Position numbers and translations under genes: made by a program
The notes under the pieces: generated by a model
Databases searched by the model: none
The model's input: only the letters and a program-made list of their open reading frames with translations
Told to the model about the DNA's origin: nothing
In this document: piece by piece, positions 9,363-19,209 of the stretch
Layout: the number at the start of each line of letters is the position of its first letter
Numbering within the stretch: position 1 is the stretch's first letter
Assembly (NCBI GenBank): GCA_020444175.1
Contig: JAHLLM010000007.1
Coordinates: 94,182-158,181, forward strand
Direction of reading: 5' to 3'
Source of the DNA: Desulfobulbaceae bacterium
Lineage (GTDB): Bacteria; Desulfobacterota; Desulfobulbia; Desulfobulbales; SURF-16
Length of the DNA: 64,000 bases

Positions 9363-10469
9363 TTAAGTAACAGAAAAAATTCCTTCTATCATTACATCAT
9401 CACCAAAACGCCTGGTTCGCCTGGTCACAAGCCGTCTACTCTCCTTGACCCTTTGTACAGCAAGCTCGTCAACGACTGCCACAGCATCACTTCCCAAAAA
9501 CAGAGGTGCCAGAAAAAGAGTAACCTGATCAACAAGTCCTGCTCTCATGAAAGCCCCGTGTATGCGTCCTCCGCCTTCTACAAGCAGGGAATTGATTTGG
9601 GATTTTCCCAGAAACCGTAATACCTCTTTTAGATTCACGCCACCCGCATCCTGATTTTTTATCGGAATGACCCGTGCTCCGGCGTTTTCAAGCCGTATTT
9701 TTTTTTTGTTATCAACATTCTTTGAACAAAAAATCCATGTTTGGGCTTCAGATTGCTGACAAAGCATTTTTGCTGCAGGATCAAGGCGGAGATTGCTGTC
9801 CAGGACAACACGTAAAGGATCATGCCCTTTTCTTCCCTTTAATCGAGTGGTCAGAGACGGGTCATCGTTCATTGCAGTAGCAACGCCAACCAGAATTGCA
9901 TCAACCCTGTTTCGGATGCGATGCACCTCGGCACGGGAAGCCTCATTTGTAATCCAGCTGCATTCACCGCTTGCCGCGGCTATTCGGCCATCAAGACTGC
10001 ACCCGGCCTTCATGATGACCCAAGGCAGGCCGGTTGTAATATGCTTTATAAAAGGATAATTAATCTCCCGGCACTCCTGTTCCAAAACATGAGACTTGAC
10101 TTCAATCCCCTGCTCAACGAGGTAATCGCATCCCTTTCCAGCCACCAACGGATTCGGATCAATCATGCCGACAACAACTCGTTTTATGCCGCTGGCAACA
10201 ATTGCCCTGGTACACGGAGGAGTGCGGCCTGTATGATTACAGGGCTCCAGAGTTACATAAATTGTTGCGTTCTCTGCCTGCTTTCCGGCAGCACGCAAGG
10301 CATGGATTTCTGCATGGGGAGTACCGGCTTTTTTATGGTAGCCTCTGGAAACGAGCTTTCCGTTTTTGACAACAACTGCCCCGACGCATGGATTAGGTGA
10401 AGTGCGGCCAATCCCCTTACGGGCTTCGCGTAAGGCGATTTTCATAAAATGACTATCAGGATCTATCAC
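9363..10469 (-). CDS. ribD: Bifunctional riboflavin biosynthesis deaminase/reductase
   Basis: A 368-aa fusion of a zinc deaminase (about 1-150) and an NADPH reductase (about 150-368). The deaminase site is HAEIHAL followed by [11 protein letters not shown]. The reductase half includes [29 protein letters not shown] and [13 protein letters not shown]. It converts the GTP cyclohydrolase II product into 5-amino-6-ribitylamino-uracil phosphate. The ATG overlaps the nrdR coding end by 14 nt, which indicates coupling. No FMN riboswitch was seen upstream, so regulation of the riboflavin genes is not evident from the sequence. Confidence 0.95.
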   Translation of the reverse strand: MIDPDSHFMKIALREARKGIGRTSPNPCVGAVVVKNGKLVSRGYHKKAGTPHAEIHALRAAGKQAENATIYVTLEPCNHTGRTPPCTRAIVASGIKRVVVGMIDPNPLVAGKGCDYLVEQGIEVKSHVLEQECREINYPFIKHITTGLPWVIMKAGCSLDGRIAAASGECSWITNEASRAEVHRIRNRVDAILVGVATAMNDDPSLTTRLKGRKGHDPLRVVLDSNLRLDPAAKMLCQQSEAQTWIFCSKNVDNKKKIRLENAGARVIPIKNQDAGGVNLKEVLRFLGKSQINSLLVEGGGRIHGAFMRAGLVDQVTLFLAPLFLGSDAVAVVDELAVQRVKESRRLVTRRTRRFGDDVMIEGIFSVT

Positions 10470-10935
10470 TCTGTTGATCTTCCTTATTGCTGAGCAAGCC
10501 CTTCAACTCCTCCATGAATTCACTTAAATCTTTAAACTGACGATACACGGAGGCAAACCGAACATAGGCCACCTCATCAATTTTCCGCAAAGCGTCCATC
10601 ACACGCGCACCCACAAGACGTATGGGGATCTCTCTTTCTCCCATATCCTGTAATTCTCTTTCAAGACTATCAACAAACTCCTCAATCTGAGACATGCTTA
10701 CCGGTCTTTTTTCGCAGGCTTTTTTCAAACCGGAAACGACTTTTGAGCGGTCCCAGGCTTCACGCCGGTCATCCTTTTTGATGAGCATGGGCATGGTTAC
10801 TTCCAGGCGCTCGTAAGTTGTGAAACGTCTACTGCACGACTCACATAAACGGCGGCGGCGGGTTATGGTGTAATCTTTATTAAGACGTGAATCGACAACC
10901 TTATTGTCAAGGTGACCGCAGTAGGGACATTTCAT
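10456..10935 (-). CDS. nrdR: Transcriptional repressor NrdR
   Basis: A 159-aa regulator of ribonucleotide reductase genes. The N-terminal zinc ribbon is CPYCGH ... [17 protein letters not shown], followed by the ATP-cone domain beginning at [27 protein letters not shown], which senses ATP/dATP. Length is normal. The gene overlaps ribD by 14 nt and follows the dCMP deaminase gene, a common deltaproteobacterial order linking nucleotide and flavin genes. A perfect 14-bp palindrome lies about 30 bp upstream of the ATG. Confidence 0.96.
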   Translation of the reverse strand: MKCPYCGHLDNKVVDSRLNKDYTITRRRRLCESCSRRFTTYERLEVTMPMLIKKDDRREAWDRSKVVSGLKKACEKRPVSMSQIEEFVDSLERELQDMGEREIPIRLVGARVMDALRKIDEVAYVRFASVYRQFKDLSEFMEELKGLLSNKEDQQSDRS

Positions 10936-10965
10936 CGTGTTTCCTGAACCTTCTTCATGGATTTC

Positions 10966-10979
10966 AGTAATCGATTACT
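10966..10979. promoter_or_regulatory. Palindrome upstream of nrdR
   Basis: AGTAATCGATTACT is a perfect 14-base palindrome 31 bp before the nrdR ATG. A further hairpin CTGCCC-ATA-GGGCAG sits at 11001-11015. It does not resemble the NrdR box as I know it, so an operator role is only a possibility. Confidence 0.3.
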
Positions 10980-11099
10980 ATATTCAGTTTTTTCAACTGC
11001 CTGCCCATAGGGCAGAAATACATGCATATTCAGTTACTCTTTCAGCAAAAAAAGGTATTTACCCTGAAAAGTTCGAGATCCACTTCCTCAAAAGCGGGG

Positions 11100-11579
11100 T
11101 TAATTCTTATGCATATCGCCCTTTTCATCCATCTGAATAAGGGGAATACCGGCTTCAGCCAGCATGGACGAGGCCAGGAAATCAGGATACCCGTCCTTAT
11201 AGTAAATCTCCTTAACCCGGGCATTTATAAGCATCTTACTGCATATTGCACATGGCATATTGGTGCAGTAAACAATTGCATTTTCAACTGTCACGCCATG
11301 CAGTGCAGCCTGTATGATGGCATTTTGTTCGGCATGAAGTCCCCGGCACAGTTCGTGCCGCTCTCCGGAAGGAATATTCTGCTGTTCGCGCAGGCAACCA
11401 ACTTCAAGACAATGCTTGACCTTCGTGGGAGCGCCGTTATATCCGGTGGCAATAATACGTTTATCTCGAACAAGAATTGCCCCGACCTTGCGGCGGGTAC
11501 AGGTTGATCGCTGGGCAACCAGTTCCGTGATCGAAAGGAAATATTGAGACCAGGACGGCCGATCTTCCGGCTTAGTCAT
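11100..11579 (-). CDS. dCMP deaminase / ComE-type cytidylate deaminase
   Basis: A 159-aa zinc deaminase. The sites are GLHAEQNAI (HAE) and [13 protein letters not shown] (PCxxC), with the N-terminal [27 protein letters not shown] typical of dCMP deaminases. It makes dUMP from dCMP for thymidylate synthesis. I start it at the ATG at 11579, which overlaps the glyA stop by 8 nt. The longer frame up to 11651 lies within glyA and has no conserved residues. Next to glyA (one-carbon units) and nrdR (dNTP control), it completes a small deoxynucleotide cluster. Confidence 0.9.
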   Translation of the reverse strand: MTKPEDRPSWSQYFLSITELVAQRSTCTRRKVGAILVRDKRIIATGYNGAPTKVKHCLEVGCLREQQNIPSGERHELCRGLHAEQNAIIQAALHGVTVENAIVYCTNMPCAICSKMLINARVKEIYYKDGYPDFLASSMLAEAGIPLIQMDEKGDMHKN

Positions 11580-12825
11580 CTTCGCGCTCAAACTCTGGAT
11601 AGAGCGGGAATTCCTCACACAACATGCGCACTTCAAGGCGAATTGCGGCAAGCTCTTCCTTGTTTTCCCGATTGATTAAGGCCCTGTTTATCCAGTCGGC
11701 TATTTGAGCCATCTCCTTTTCCTTCAGTCCGCGAGTGGTCACAGCAGGAGTACCGATTCTGATGCCTCCGGTAACAAAGCGGCTCTGGGTGTCAAAAGGA
11801 ATGGCATTTTTATTAACCGTCAGACCTGCATCCTCAAGCACCTCTTCAGCAAGCTTTCCTGTAACATCCTTGTTATTTAAGTCAACCAGGAGCAAATGAT
11901 TGTCTGTTCCACCGGAAACAAGATTAAAGCCGAAATTTTGCAGATTTCCGGCCAATGCCTGTGCATTTTTTACGACCTGGGCCTGGTATTTCTTGTACTC
12001 ATCTGTCATTGCCTCTTTAAAGCTCACGGCTTTGGCAGCAATGACATGAACAAGAGGGCCGCCCTGAATACCGGGGAAAATCTTGCTGTTTAATTTTTTG
12101 CCGAATTCCTCTTTGGCCAAAATAAGACCACCACGGGGACCACGCATGGTTTTATGTGTCGTAGTCGTGACAAAATGAGCGTATGGAACAGGTGAAGGAT
12201 GGACGCCGGCAGCTACCAGACCGGCAATATGGGCCATATCCACCATGAAAAGAGCGTCAATTTTATCTGCTATTTTCCGAAAGCCTTCAAAATCGATGAC
12301 CCGCGGATAGGCACTGGCTCCAGCCACAATCATTTTCGGTTTTTCAGCCAAAGCAATGCGTTCCACTTCCTCCATATCTATCTGGCCGGTCTCTTTTTTA
12401 AGACCGTAAGAGGTAAACTGGAAAAGCTGACCGGAAAAATTTACAGTGCTGCCGTGGGTGAGATGGCCGCCATGGGCAAGATCCATCCCCAGAACCTTAT
12501 CGCCAGGCTGCAGATTAGCAAAATAAACTGCCATATTTGCCTGGCTGCCTGAATGTGGCTGCACATTGGCATATTCAGCCTGAAAGAGTTCCTTTGCCCT
12601 GGAAATGGCTAAGGACTCTATTTCATCGGCATACTCACAGCCGCCGTAATATCTCTTGTTCGGATACCCTTCCGCGTACTTATTTGTAAAGATGGAACCC
12701 TGTGCTTCGAGAACTGCCGGACTGACAATATTTTCAGAAGCAATAAGCTCGAGTTGATTTGTCTGGCGTTCAAGCTCATAGCGGATAGCCTGATACACTG
12801 CGGGATCCGATTGTTTTAGTGTCAT
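11572..12825 (-). CDS. glyA: Serine hydroxymethyltransferase
   Basis: A 417-aa PLP enzyme that interconverts serine plus tetrahydrofolate with glycine plus methylene-THF. Clear family blocks are [51 protein letters not shown] and, around the PLP lysine, [15 protein letters not shown]. The start at 12825 (MTLKQSDP, with an AGAAGAA upstream) gives normal length; the frame extends to 12909 without conserved residues. It lies between rpiB and dCMP deaminase. A 40-nt inverted repeat just upstream of the start could form a structured leader. Confidence 0.95.
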   Translation of the reverse strand: MTLKQSDPAVYQAIRYELERQTNQLELIASENIVSPAVLEAQGSIFTNKYAEGYPNKRYYGGCEYADEIESLAISRAKELFQAEYANVQPHSGSQANMAVYFANLQPGDKVLGMDLAHGGHLTHGSTVNFSGQLFQFTSYGLKKETGQIDMEEVERIALAEKPKMIVAGASAYPRVIDFEGFRKIADKIDALFMVDMAHIAGLVAAGVHPSPVPYAHFVTTTTHKTMRGPRGGLILAKEEFGKKLNSKIFPGIQGGPLVHVIAAKAVSFKEAMTDEYKKYQAQVVKNAQALAGNLQNFGFNLVSGGTDNHLLLVDLNNKDVTGKLAEEVLEDAGLTVNKNAIPFDTQSRFVTGGIRIGTPAVTTRGLKEKEMAQIADWINRALINRENKEELAAIRLEVRMLCEEFPLYPEFEREDD

Positions 12826-12877
12826 TTCTTCTATTCTGGCGTTGTTGGTTAATATCACGGGAGATTGACTGAAAATG

Positions 12878-12917
12878 CATTTTCTCCACCCACCGGTTCG
12901 GTGATGCAAGAAAATGC
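12878..12917 (-). promoter_or_regulatory. Structured glyA leader (nested hairpin)
   Basis: GCATTTTCT at 12878-12886 pairs with AGAAAATGC at 12909-12917. Inside it CACCG at 12891-12895 pairs with CGGTG at 12899-12903 around a 3-nt loop. The structure ends about 50 nt before the glyA ATG. It does not match a riboswitch family that I can name. Confidence 0.4.
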
Positions 12918-13085
12918 CTTACTTGGGCCAACCTCTCTGGGTTGAGTTGATTTGCCCTGCAAACAGGGAAAACCTCAAGGCTACGTAAAAAATCAAGCTG
13001 CCCATCCGCCAAGGCAATATGAACAACTAAACAGAGGTTACCTCAGCGGTTGAACGGATTTCTGCGAAACCTTCAAATCTCTTTT

Positions 13086-13508
13086 TTAAAACATCTGTAT
13101 ACGCTGCAAATGACGTCCTGCGGCAAAATCCGTGGTGACCCAGGTTCGGACAATCTCCTCGGCAAGTCCGGGACCTGTCACCCTGGCACCCAGGCACAGC
13201 ACATTGGCATCATTATGTTCACGACTCATCCGGGAGGTAAAAATATCAGAGCATAATGCCGCCCGGATCTTCGGATTTCTGTTGGCGGCCATGGACATGC
13301 CTATTCCGGTTCCGCAAACCAAAATCCCGCGATCACATTCGCCACTTGCAACGAGATCGCAGACAGATTGCGCATAGTGTGGATAATCTACTGACGACTC
13401 GGAATTCGTGCCCTGGTCGGACACCTCATGGCCCAACTCAGAAAGCAGAGCCAATATAAGTGGTTTCAGAGCAATTCCACCATGATCACACCCTATTGCA
13501 ATTTTCAC
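13086..13508 (-). CDS. rpiB: Ribose-5-phosphate isomerase B
   Basis: A 140-aa sugar isomerase interconverting ribose-5-phosphate and ribulose-5-phosphate in the pentose phosphate pathway. It opens with MKIAIGCDHGG and carries the catalytic cysteine loop GILVCGTGIGMSMAANR and the SREHNDANVLCLGAR block. Length is typical of RpiB. It sits 3 bp after fabF. Its product feeds riboflavin and nucleotide synthesis encoded downstream, and transketolase lies elsewhere in the window. Confidence 0.94.
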   Translation of the reverse strand: MKIAIGCDHGGIALKPLILALLSELGHEVSDQGTNSESSVDYPHYAQSVCDLVASGECDRGILVCGTGIGMSMAANRNPKIRAALCSDIFTSRMSREHNDANVLCLGARVTGPGLAEEIVRTWVTTDFAAGRHLQRIQMF

Positions 13509-13511
13509 ATT

Positions 13512-14753
13512 CTACCCCTCAAATCGTTTCATGACGATGACGGCATTTGTGCCGCCAAAGCCAAATGAATTTGACATTGCCGCCCGAATCTGCGTTTGTC
13601 GTGCCTGTCCGGCAACATAATCCAGATCACATTCATCATCAGGATTTTCCAGATTCGCAGTGGGAGGAATGATCTGGTGATGGAGTGAAAGTGCGGTGAA
13701 AACAGCCTCTATGCCCCCGGCTCCACCAAGCATATGGCCGGTCATGGATTTTGTTGAACTGATAGCAAGTTTCTTGGCATGCTCACCATACACGGCTTTA
13801 ATGGCACGGGTTTCTACAACATCGTTGAGAGGTGTGGATGTGCCGTGGGCATTAATGTAATCAATATCTTCTACAGCGAGTCCCGCATCACTCAAAGCCA
13901 TTTTCATGCAGCGTATTGCGCCGTCTCCGTCTTCCGGAGGAGCAGCCATATGATAGCCGTCACCGGAAAGACCATATCCTGCCATTTCCGCGTAGATCTT
14001 GGCACCTCTTGCCTTGGCATGCTCAAGTTCCTCAAGAATAAGAATACCGGCTCCTTCGGAAATAATAAAGCCGTCACGATCACGGTCAAAAGGCCGCGAT
14101 GCTTTTTCAGGCTCATCATTTCGTTTGGAAAGAGCTTTCATGGCATTAAAACCGCCAACAGCAAGAGGGCAGATGACAGACTCACTGCCACCTGTTATGG
14201 CCACATCACAACCGCCGTTGCTCACCAGCCGAAAAGCCTCACCAACAGCATGGGTCCCGGCAGCACAGGCTGTGGTCACCGACATATTGGGGCCCTTTGC
14301 TTTCTTGACTATGGAAATCTGGCCTGCACCCATATTGGGGATAACCATTGGTATGAAAAAAGGAGTTATTCGCTTCGGTCCCTTATCAAGAAAAACCTTA
14401 TGGTACTTTTCGATGGTAGGAAGACCGCCAAGTCCACAACCGGTGATAACGCCGACTCTGGTTGCGTTTTCCTCAGTAACCTCAAGATCAGCATCACCAA
14501 GGGCCATCTCAGCGGCAGCTATGGCATATTGAACAAATAAATCCAGGTGTTTTGCCGTTTTCGGTTCAATAAAGTCAGCAACATTAAAATCTTTTACTTC
14601 TGCTGCTATTTTAACGGCAAAATCACTGGTATCAAAGCGAGTAATAGGCCCTATGCCACTTTTACCGGCACAGAGCCCATTCCATGTTTTGTCTACACCT
14701 GTCCCAAGCGGAGTAACAAGACCCAAACCTGTGACAACTACTCTTCTAGACAT
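13512..14753 (-). CDS. fabF: 3-oxoacyl-ACP synthase II
   Basis: A 413-aa KAS II condensing enzyme that extends acyl-ACP with malonyl-ACP. The thiolase-fold triad is visible: nucleophile Cys in TTACAAGTHA, His in HGTSTPLND and His in SMTGHMLGGAGG. It opens with RRVVVTGLGLVTPLG and closes with NSFGFGGTNA. It follows acpP after a strong hairpin (14794-14816). Normal length and complete. Confidence 0.96.
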   Translation of the reverse strand: MSRRVVVTGLGLVTPLGTGVDKTWNGLCAGKSGIGPITRFDTSDFAVKIAAEVKDFNVADFIEPKTAKHLDLFVQYAIAAAEMALGDADLEVTEENATRVGVITGCGLGGLPTIEKYHKVFLDKGPKRITPFFIPMVIPNMGAGQISIVKKAKGPNMSVTTACAAGTHAVGEAFRLVSNGGCDVAITGGSESVICPLAVGGFNAMKALSKRNDEPEKASRPFDRDRDGFIISEGAGILILEELEHAKARGAKIYAEMAGYGLSGDGYHMAAPPEDGDGAIRCMKMALSDAGLAVEDIDYINAHGTSTPLNDVVETRAIKAVYGEHAKKLAISSTKSMTGHMLGGAGGIEAVFTALSLHHQIIPPTANLENPDDECDLDYVAGQARQTQIRAAMSNSFGFGGTNAVIVMKRFEG

Positions 14754-14793
14754 TTTTGACCTCTAAATGAGTAACTATATGAAAAAGTAATTT

Positions 14794-14816
14794 CAAAAGG
14801 CCTTACAAGGCCTTTG
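14794..14816 (-). terminator. Hairpin between acpP and fabF
   Basis: AAAGGCCTT (14796-14804) and AAGGCCTTT (14807-14815) are perfectly complementary with a 2-nt loop. On the minus strand the stem is followed by TTTTGAAATTACTTTTTC, a broken U-rich stretch. This looks like a partial terminator or mRNA-stabilising hairpin that would let acpP be made in excess over fabF. Confidence 0.5.
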
Positions 14817-14834
14817 TCAGTTAAAATTGAGCTA

Positions 14835-15068
14835 TTACTTTTGCAAAGAATTAATGTGGTCAATGGCAAGCTGAACAGTTGTGATCTTTTCTGCAACTTC
14901 ATCCGGAATCTCGGTATCAAAAGCATCTTCCATAGCCATGATAAGTTCAACAAGATCAAGAGAATCCGCACCAAGATCATCAATAAATGAGGCGGCAGGA
15001 ACGACTTTCGCCTTGTCAACACTCAATTGCTCAGCAATAATATCAATAAGTTTTGCTTCATTAGACAT
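14835..15068 (-). CDS. acpP: Acyl carrier protein
   Basis: A 77-aa acidic helical carrier protein. The phosphopantetheine serine is in [19 protein letters not shown]. The ATG at 15068 has an AAGGAG ribosome site 6-8 nt upstream; the seven-codon extension is rejected for that reason. It carries growing acyl chains for FabF, FabG and FabH encoded around it. The gene sits between fabG and fabF as usual. Confidence 0.96.
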   Translation of the reverse strand: MSNEAKLIDIIAEQLSVDKAKVVPAASFIDDLGADSLDLVELIMAMEDAFDTEIPDEVAEKITTVQLAIDHINSLQK

Positions 15069-15142
15069 AATTTTCTCCTTCTTTTCCATAACAAGCCTTC
15101 AATACGAACCAAAGACTTTCTGATGTAAATTAACCTCTTTAC

Positions 15143-15889
15143 TTACCCCATGAACATTCCGCCGTTAACATGAATAAACTGTCCGGTTACATAGCGGGCT
15201 TCATCGGAAACCAGATATAAAACCGCAGCAGCGACATCATCGACAGTTCCCAAAGAGTTCATGGGTATTTCTGCTTTAATTTTTTCCGTCACCTCTTCAG
15301 GCAGCCCCCTGGTCATGTCTGTATCGATATAACCCGGGGCAACTCCGTTTACCGTCACATTTCTCGAAGCAAGCTCCCTGGCAACGGAACGGGTCAAGCC
15401 TGTCATACCTGCTTTGGCAGCCGCATAATTTGCCTGTCCTGCGTTTCCGGTAAAACCGATAACCGAGGTAATGGAGACAATGCGACCGTATCGTTTTTTC
15501 ATCATGGGGCGACTGACTGCCTTGATACAATTAAAAGCGCCTTTCAGGTTTGTATCAAGTACATCATCCCAGGCATTTTCTTTCATCATGGCAATGAGAC
15601 CATCCCGGGTAATGCCGGCGTTGTTGATAAGAATATCTATCTTGCCGTAGTCATCCACTATATTTTTTATGGCTGCCTGGACCTGGCCTGCATCCGCAAC
15701 ATTAAACTGGTATGCAGCGGCATTGCCTCCGGATTCTTTAATCGAAGACACTGTTTCTTCAGCAGCATCCGGCCTGCTCACATAATTGACTAAAACCGTT
15801 GCCCCCTTTTCGGCAAGCGCAAGACATATAGCTTTACCTATTCCTCTGCTTCCGCCGGTGACAACAGCGATTCTACCCTCTAAATTCAT
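15143..15889 (-). CDS. fabG: 3-oxoacyl-ACP reductase
   Basis: A 248-aa short-chain dehydrogenase. The Rossmann glycine motif is TGGSRGIGKAI, the NNAG motif is ILINNAGITRDGL, and the catalytic YxxxK is in ANYAAAKAG. It reduces 3-oxoacyl-ACP with NADPH. The C-terminal GQFIHVNGGMFM is standard. It follows etfA after about 66 bp, which is unusual: in most fab clusters fabG directly follows fabD. Confidence 0.95.
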   Translation of the reverse strand: MNLEGRIAVVTGGSRGIGKAICLALAEKGATVLVNYVSRPDAAEETVSSIKESGGNAAAYQFNVADAGQVQAAIKNIVDDYGKIDILINNAGITRDGLIAMMKENAWDDVLDTNLKGAFNCIKAVSRPMMKKRYGRIVSITSVIGFTGNAGQANYAAAKAGMTGLTRSVARELASRNVTVNGVAPGYIDTDMTRGLPEEVTEKIKAEIPMNSLGTVDDVAAAVLYLVSDEARYVTGQFIHVNGGMFMG

Positions 15890-15955
15890 CCTGTATCCTG
15901 TCTCTGCTTTAATCTTCTACGTCCCAACTGATTTCATTTACAAACAAAAAATTTT

Positions 15956-17149
15956 TCAGGAAGCCCTCTCAGCTTTGATTTTTTCAATCAACTTCGGCAA
16001 GATATCAAAAAGGTCCCCGACAACACCATAGGTGGCCACATCAAAAATCGGCGCATTCGGATCCCGGTTGATGGCAATAATTGTATCAGCGGATTGCATA
16101 CCGACAAGATGCTGAATTGCTCCTGATATACCACAGGCTATATATACTTTAGGACTCACAGTCTTTCCAGTCTGGCCTACCTGATGGGGATAGGGAATCC
16201 AACCGCTGTCAACAGCTGCCCTGGATGCAGCAACAGCACCTCCCAACTGATCGGCAAGGTCATTAATAAGCAGAAAACCCTTTTCATTTTCCAGACCCCG
16301 TCCGCCGGCAATAACAACATCCGCCTCATTGAGGTTGATTTGATCTCCTTCAAGCGGCACAAACTTACGAACCTTGACCCGCGAAACTATACGCTCCGGA
16401 GCTATGCTGCAGTCAACAACCTCTCCACTGCGAGCATTATCAGGCTCAAGGGCCTTCATAACCAGTGGACGGACAGTTGCCATCTGGGGACGGTGATCCG
16501 GACAGGCAATAGTTGCCATAATATTCCCACCAAATGCCGGTCTGGTCTGCAGTAAAGATCCATCCTCATCATGTATGTCAAGCTCAGTGCAGTCAGCAGT
16601 CAAACCTGTTTGCAGCGATGTTGCCACTCTTGGGATGAAAGAACGGCCAATGGCGGTCGCCCCGGCCAGAACGATCTCAGGCTTATGTTGCCGTATCAGA
16701 TCTTCAAGGGCATTACCGTATATCTCGTCAGTAAATTGACCAAAAGCAGGATCATCGAGAACATATACCTTGTCGGCACCATAGGAAATAAGCTGCGCAG
16801 GCACATCATCCTTGTTATCAATAAAAAGAACGGCTGACAGGGGTACATTTCTCCGGTCTGCCAGTTTACGGGCAGCACCCAGGAGTTCAAATGTTACAGG
16901 AGCCACCCTGCCGTTTCGGTACTCTGCAAAAACCCAGACACCTTTCCAGTCGGACAGATCGCCCTTCTTCTCACGATCAAGGCCTTCAACGGAGAGGGCT
17001 TCTACTTCGCAGAAATCAACACACCCACCGCACAATGTACAATTTTCATTTACTTCAGCAATTCCATCAACAACATGGATAGCGTCAAACGCACAGTTTG
17101 ACTCGCATAGCCCGCAACCGATACAGGCATCAATATCAATCAGTAACAT
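15956..17149 (-). CDS. etfA: Electron transfer flavoprotein alpha subunit with N-terminal 2x[4Fe-4S] ferredoxin domain
   Basis: A 397-aa protein. Residues about 1-55 form a two-cluster ferredoxin (CIGCGLCESNC and CTLCGGCVDFC). Residues about 70-397 are a standard EtfA, with the FAD-binding C-terminal half (GGRGLENEKGF, YIACGISGAIQHLVGM, INRDPNAPIFDVATYGVVGD). Added ferredoxin domains on EtfA occur in electron-bifurcating or confurcating systems such as caffeyl-CoA reductase CarE. It forms the ETF heterodimer with EtfB, encoded 4 bp upstream, and probably exchanges electrons between the acyl-CoA dehydrogenase, NADH and ferredoxin; that coupling is inferred from the domain. Cytoplasmic. Confidence 0.9.
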   Translation of the reverse strand: MLLIDIDACIGCGLCESNCAFDAIHVVDGIAEVNENCTLCGGCVDFCEVEALSVEGLDREKKGDLSDWKGVWVFAEYRNGRVAPVTFELLGAARKLADRRNVPLSAVLFIDNKDDVPAQLISYGADKVYVLDDPAFGQFTDEIYGNALEDLIRQHKPEIVLAGATAIGRSFIPRVATSLQTGLTADCTELDIHDEDGSLLQTRPAFGGNIMATIACPDHRPQMATVRPLVMKALEPDNARSGEVVDCSIAPERIVSRVKVRKFVPLEGDQINLNEADVVIAGGRGLENEKGFLLINDLADQLGGAVAASRAAVDSGWIPYPHQVGQTGKTVSPKVYIACGISGAIQHLVGMQSADTIIAINRDPNAPIFDVATYGVVGDLFDILPKLIEKIKAERAS

Positions 17150-17153
17150 AGCT

Positions 17154-17933
17154 TCAGCTCAATTCAATTAATTTTTCTGCCAACTGGCTTACCTGCTCAT
17201 CCACTGTCCCCTCAAGCATTGTCCTGTCTCCCTTTAACTGGGGAGCAAAAACACGGGAAACCCATGTGGGAGAGCCTTTAAGGCCGAGCTGATTCAGATC
17301 AGCTGCAATATCATCAGCTGTCAGCGTGGTTATGGCGATTTTTTTGGCCTTCATCTTTCCTTTGAGAGAAGGAAGTCTGGGCTCATTAATCTCTTTTACA
17401 ACGGTAAGTAAAGCCGGCAGTGTTACCTCGACCTCATCGTAGCCGTCATCCATGAGTCTTTCCACGACCAGGGTTGAATCGTTTGCCTCGCAGACCTTTC
17501 TTACGCAGGTTACGTAGGGGAAATCCATTCTAACGGCAAGCCCGGGACCAACCTGGGCCGTATCTCCATCAATGGCCTGCTTGCCGCACAAAATAAGATC
17601 AGCACCGCCTATTTTCTCTATTGCCTTTGACAATGTATAGGTTGTTGCCAGAGTATCAGCCCCGGCAAAAGCACGGTCCGAAACGAGTACCGCCTCGTCT
17701 GCTCCACAGGAAACGGCTTCCCGTAAAATTTCTTCAGCCTGCGGAGGCCCCATGGTCAGCACGGTAACCGTGGCGCCAAGTTCATCTTTGAGTCGAACCG
17801 CCGCTTCAAGCGCGTGACGATCATAAGGATTAATAATTGACTGCACACCTTCCCTGGCCAGGGTATTTGTTTTCGGATCAAGCCGGACGTCTTTGGCATC
17901 AGGAACCTGTTTGATACACGCTATAATCTTCAT
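17154..17933 (-). CDS. etfB: Electron transfer flavoprotein beta subunit
   Basis: A 259-aa EtfB. Recognised by [70 protein letters not shown] and [15 protein letters not shown]. The last block forms the adenine-nucleotide (AMP or bifurcating FAD) pocket. Its ATG overlaps the acyl-CoA dehydrogenase stop by 4 nt, and it runs into etfA with a 4-bp gap, so the three are made together. Confidence 0.93.
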   Translation of the reverse strand: MKIIACIKQVPDAKDVRLDPKTNTLAREGVQSIINPYDRHALEAAVRLKDELGATVTVLTMGPPQAEEILREAVSCGADEAVLVSDRAFAGADTLATTYTLSKAIEKIGGADLILCGKQAIDGDTAQVGPGLAVRMDFPYVTCVRKVCEANDSTLVVERLMDDGYDEVEVTLPALLTVVKEINEPRLPSLKGKMKAKKIAITTLTADDIAADLNQLGLKGSPTWVSRVFAPQLKGDRTMLEGTVDEQVSQLAEKLIELS

Positions 17934-19087
17934 TTGCCCCTCGTATATTCCTTATTAAGCTCCTGTCCGACAACATTTCTCTGGATTTGGTTTGTTCCCT
18001 CGTAAATCTGCAAAATTTTTGCATCACGCATCATCTTTTCAACAGGGTAGTCACGCATGTAGCCATAACCACCCAGAACCTGAACAGCATCGATCGTTAC
18101 TTTCATGGCGACATCGGTTGCAAATACCTTGCACATTGAGGAGGCCTTGGACATATCCTTGGGATGGGCATCGATATGTTTTGCAGCGGAATAGACAAGG
18201 GCTCGGGCCGCTTCGACTTCAATGGCCATGTCTGCGAGCATATGCTGAACCGCCTGAAATGAAATAATCGGTTTCCCGAACTGGACGCGTTGCTTGGCAT
18301 ATGTTACAGCCTCGTCAATAGCGGCCTGGCCAAGTCCGACACCAAGCACGGCTATTCCGGGGCGCGACTTATCCAGCGTCTTCATAACGGTAATAAAACC
18401 AGTGCCCTGCCGTCCGATAAGACGATCTTTCGGGATACGGCAGTCCTTGAAAATCAATTCACGGGTAGCAGAAGCCCTGATCCCCAGTTTTTTCTCTTTT
18501 ACGCCATACGAGAAGCCTGGGTCACTGTCCTCGACAACGAACATGGACGCGCCTCTTGGCCCTTTTTCACGGTCGGTGATTGCGATAACAGTATAAATTT
18601 GCGCCTCTCCGGCATTGGTGATCCACTGTTTGGTTCCGTTGAGAACCCATTCGTCACCATCAAGTACTGCCGTGGTCTGAATGCCTGAGGCATCACTCCC
18701 GGCGTTGGCCTCGGTTAATCCGAAAGCTGCCCTTCTTGTTCCTGCAGCAATATCCGGCATGTATTTTTTCTTCATCTCATCACTACCGGCAATGAGAATG
18801 GGGAAAGCACCCAGGGCACTGGCGGCAAATGCCGTTGCAACACCGACGCAGCCACGGCCAAATTGTTCAAGAGCCAGAACGATTTCAAAAGTTCCTGCAC
18901 CAAATCCACCGTATTCTTCAGGAATATACAAACCAAACAGATCCGCCTTGGCAACGGCGTCTAAAATTTCACGAGGGTACTCCTCGGACTCGTCAAGTGC
19001 TGCCCTCTGGGGAACAATTAACTCGTCCGTAATCTGTCGGGCCAGATCAACAATCATCTGTTGTTCTTCAGTTAAAAAATAATCCAC
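17930..19087 (-). CDS. Short-chain acyl-CoA dehydrogenase
   Basis: A 385-aa flavin enzyme of the butyryl-CoA dehydrogenase type. FAD-site blocks are [15 protein letters not shown] and KQWITNAG. The catalytic glutamate is in [16 protein letters not shown], and the [23 protein letters not shown] block is complete. With its own EtfBA it could either oxidise acyl-CoA or, more plausibly beside fab genes, reduce enoyl thioesters. It stands directly after fabH where fabD normally is. Substrate chain length cannot be read from sequence. Confidence 0.9.
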   Translation of the reverse strand: MDYFLTEEQQMIVDLARQITDELIVPQRAALDESEEYPREILDAVAKADLFGLYIPEEYGGFGAGTFEIVLALEQFGRGCVGVATAFAASALGAFPILIAGSDEMKKKYMPDIAAGTRRAAFGLTEANAGSDASGIQTTAVLDGDEWVLNGTKQWITNAGEAQIYTVIAITDREKGPRGASMFVVEDSDPGFSYGVKEKKLGIRASATRELIFKDCRIPKDRLIGRQGTGFITVMKTLDKSRPGIAVLGVGLGQAAIDEAVTYAKQRVQFGKPIISFQAVQHMLADMAIEVEAARALVYSAAKHIDAHPKDMSKASSMCKVFATDVAMKVTIDAVQVLGGYGYMRDYPVEKMMRDAKILQIYEGTNQIQRNVVGQELNKEYTRGK

Positions 19088-19209
19088 TGCTCACTCCCTT
19101 ATCAGTCTGCTTAAAAAATGAAAATGACACGAGTATGTCCAAAAAAACAAAAAAATCTTGCTTTTTTCTCTACCCTTTATCATTTTTTGCGATGATTTAT
19201 AAAAAAATG

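Noticed and set aside
8527..11099. FMN riboswitch upstream of the riboflavin genes
   Set aside because: I looked for the conserved RFN-type segments in the gaps around ribE, ribD and nrdR and found none.
12776..13012. 78-codon minus-strand frame with protein-like text (LDFLRSLEVFPVCRANQLNPERL) before glyA
   Set aside because: It needs a TTG start, has no ribosome site and overlaps the glyA N-terminus in another frame. It could be a remnant, but I cannot support it as a gene.
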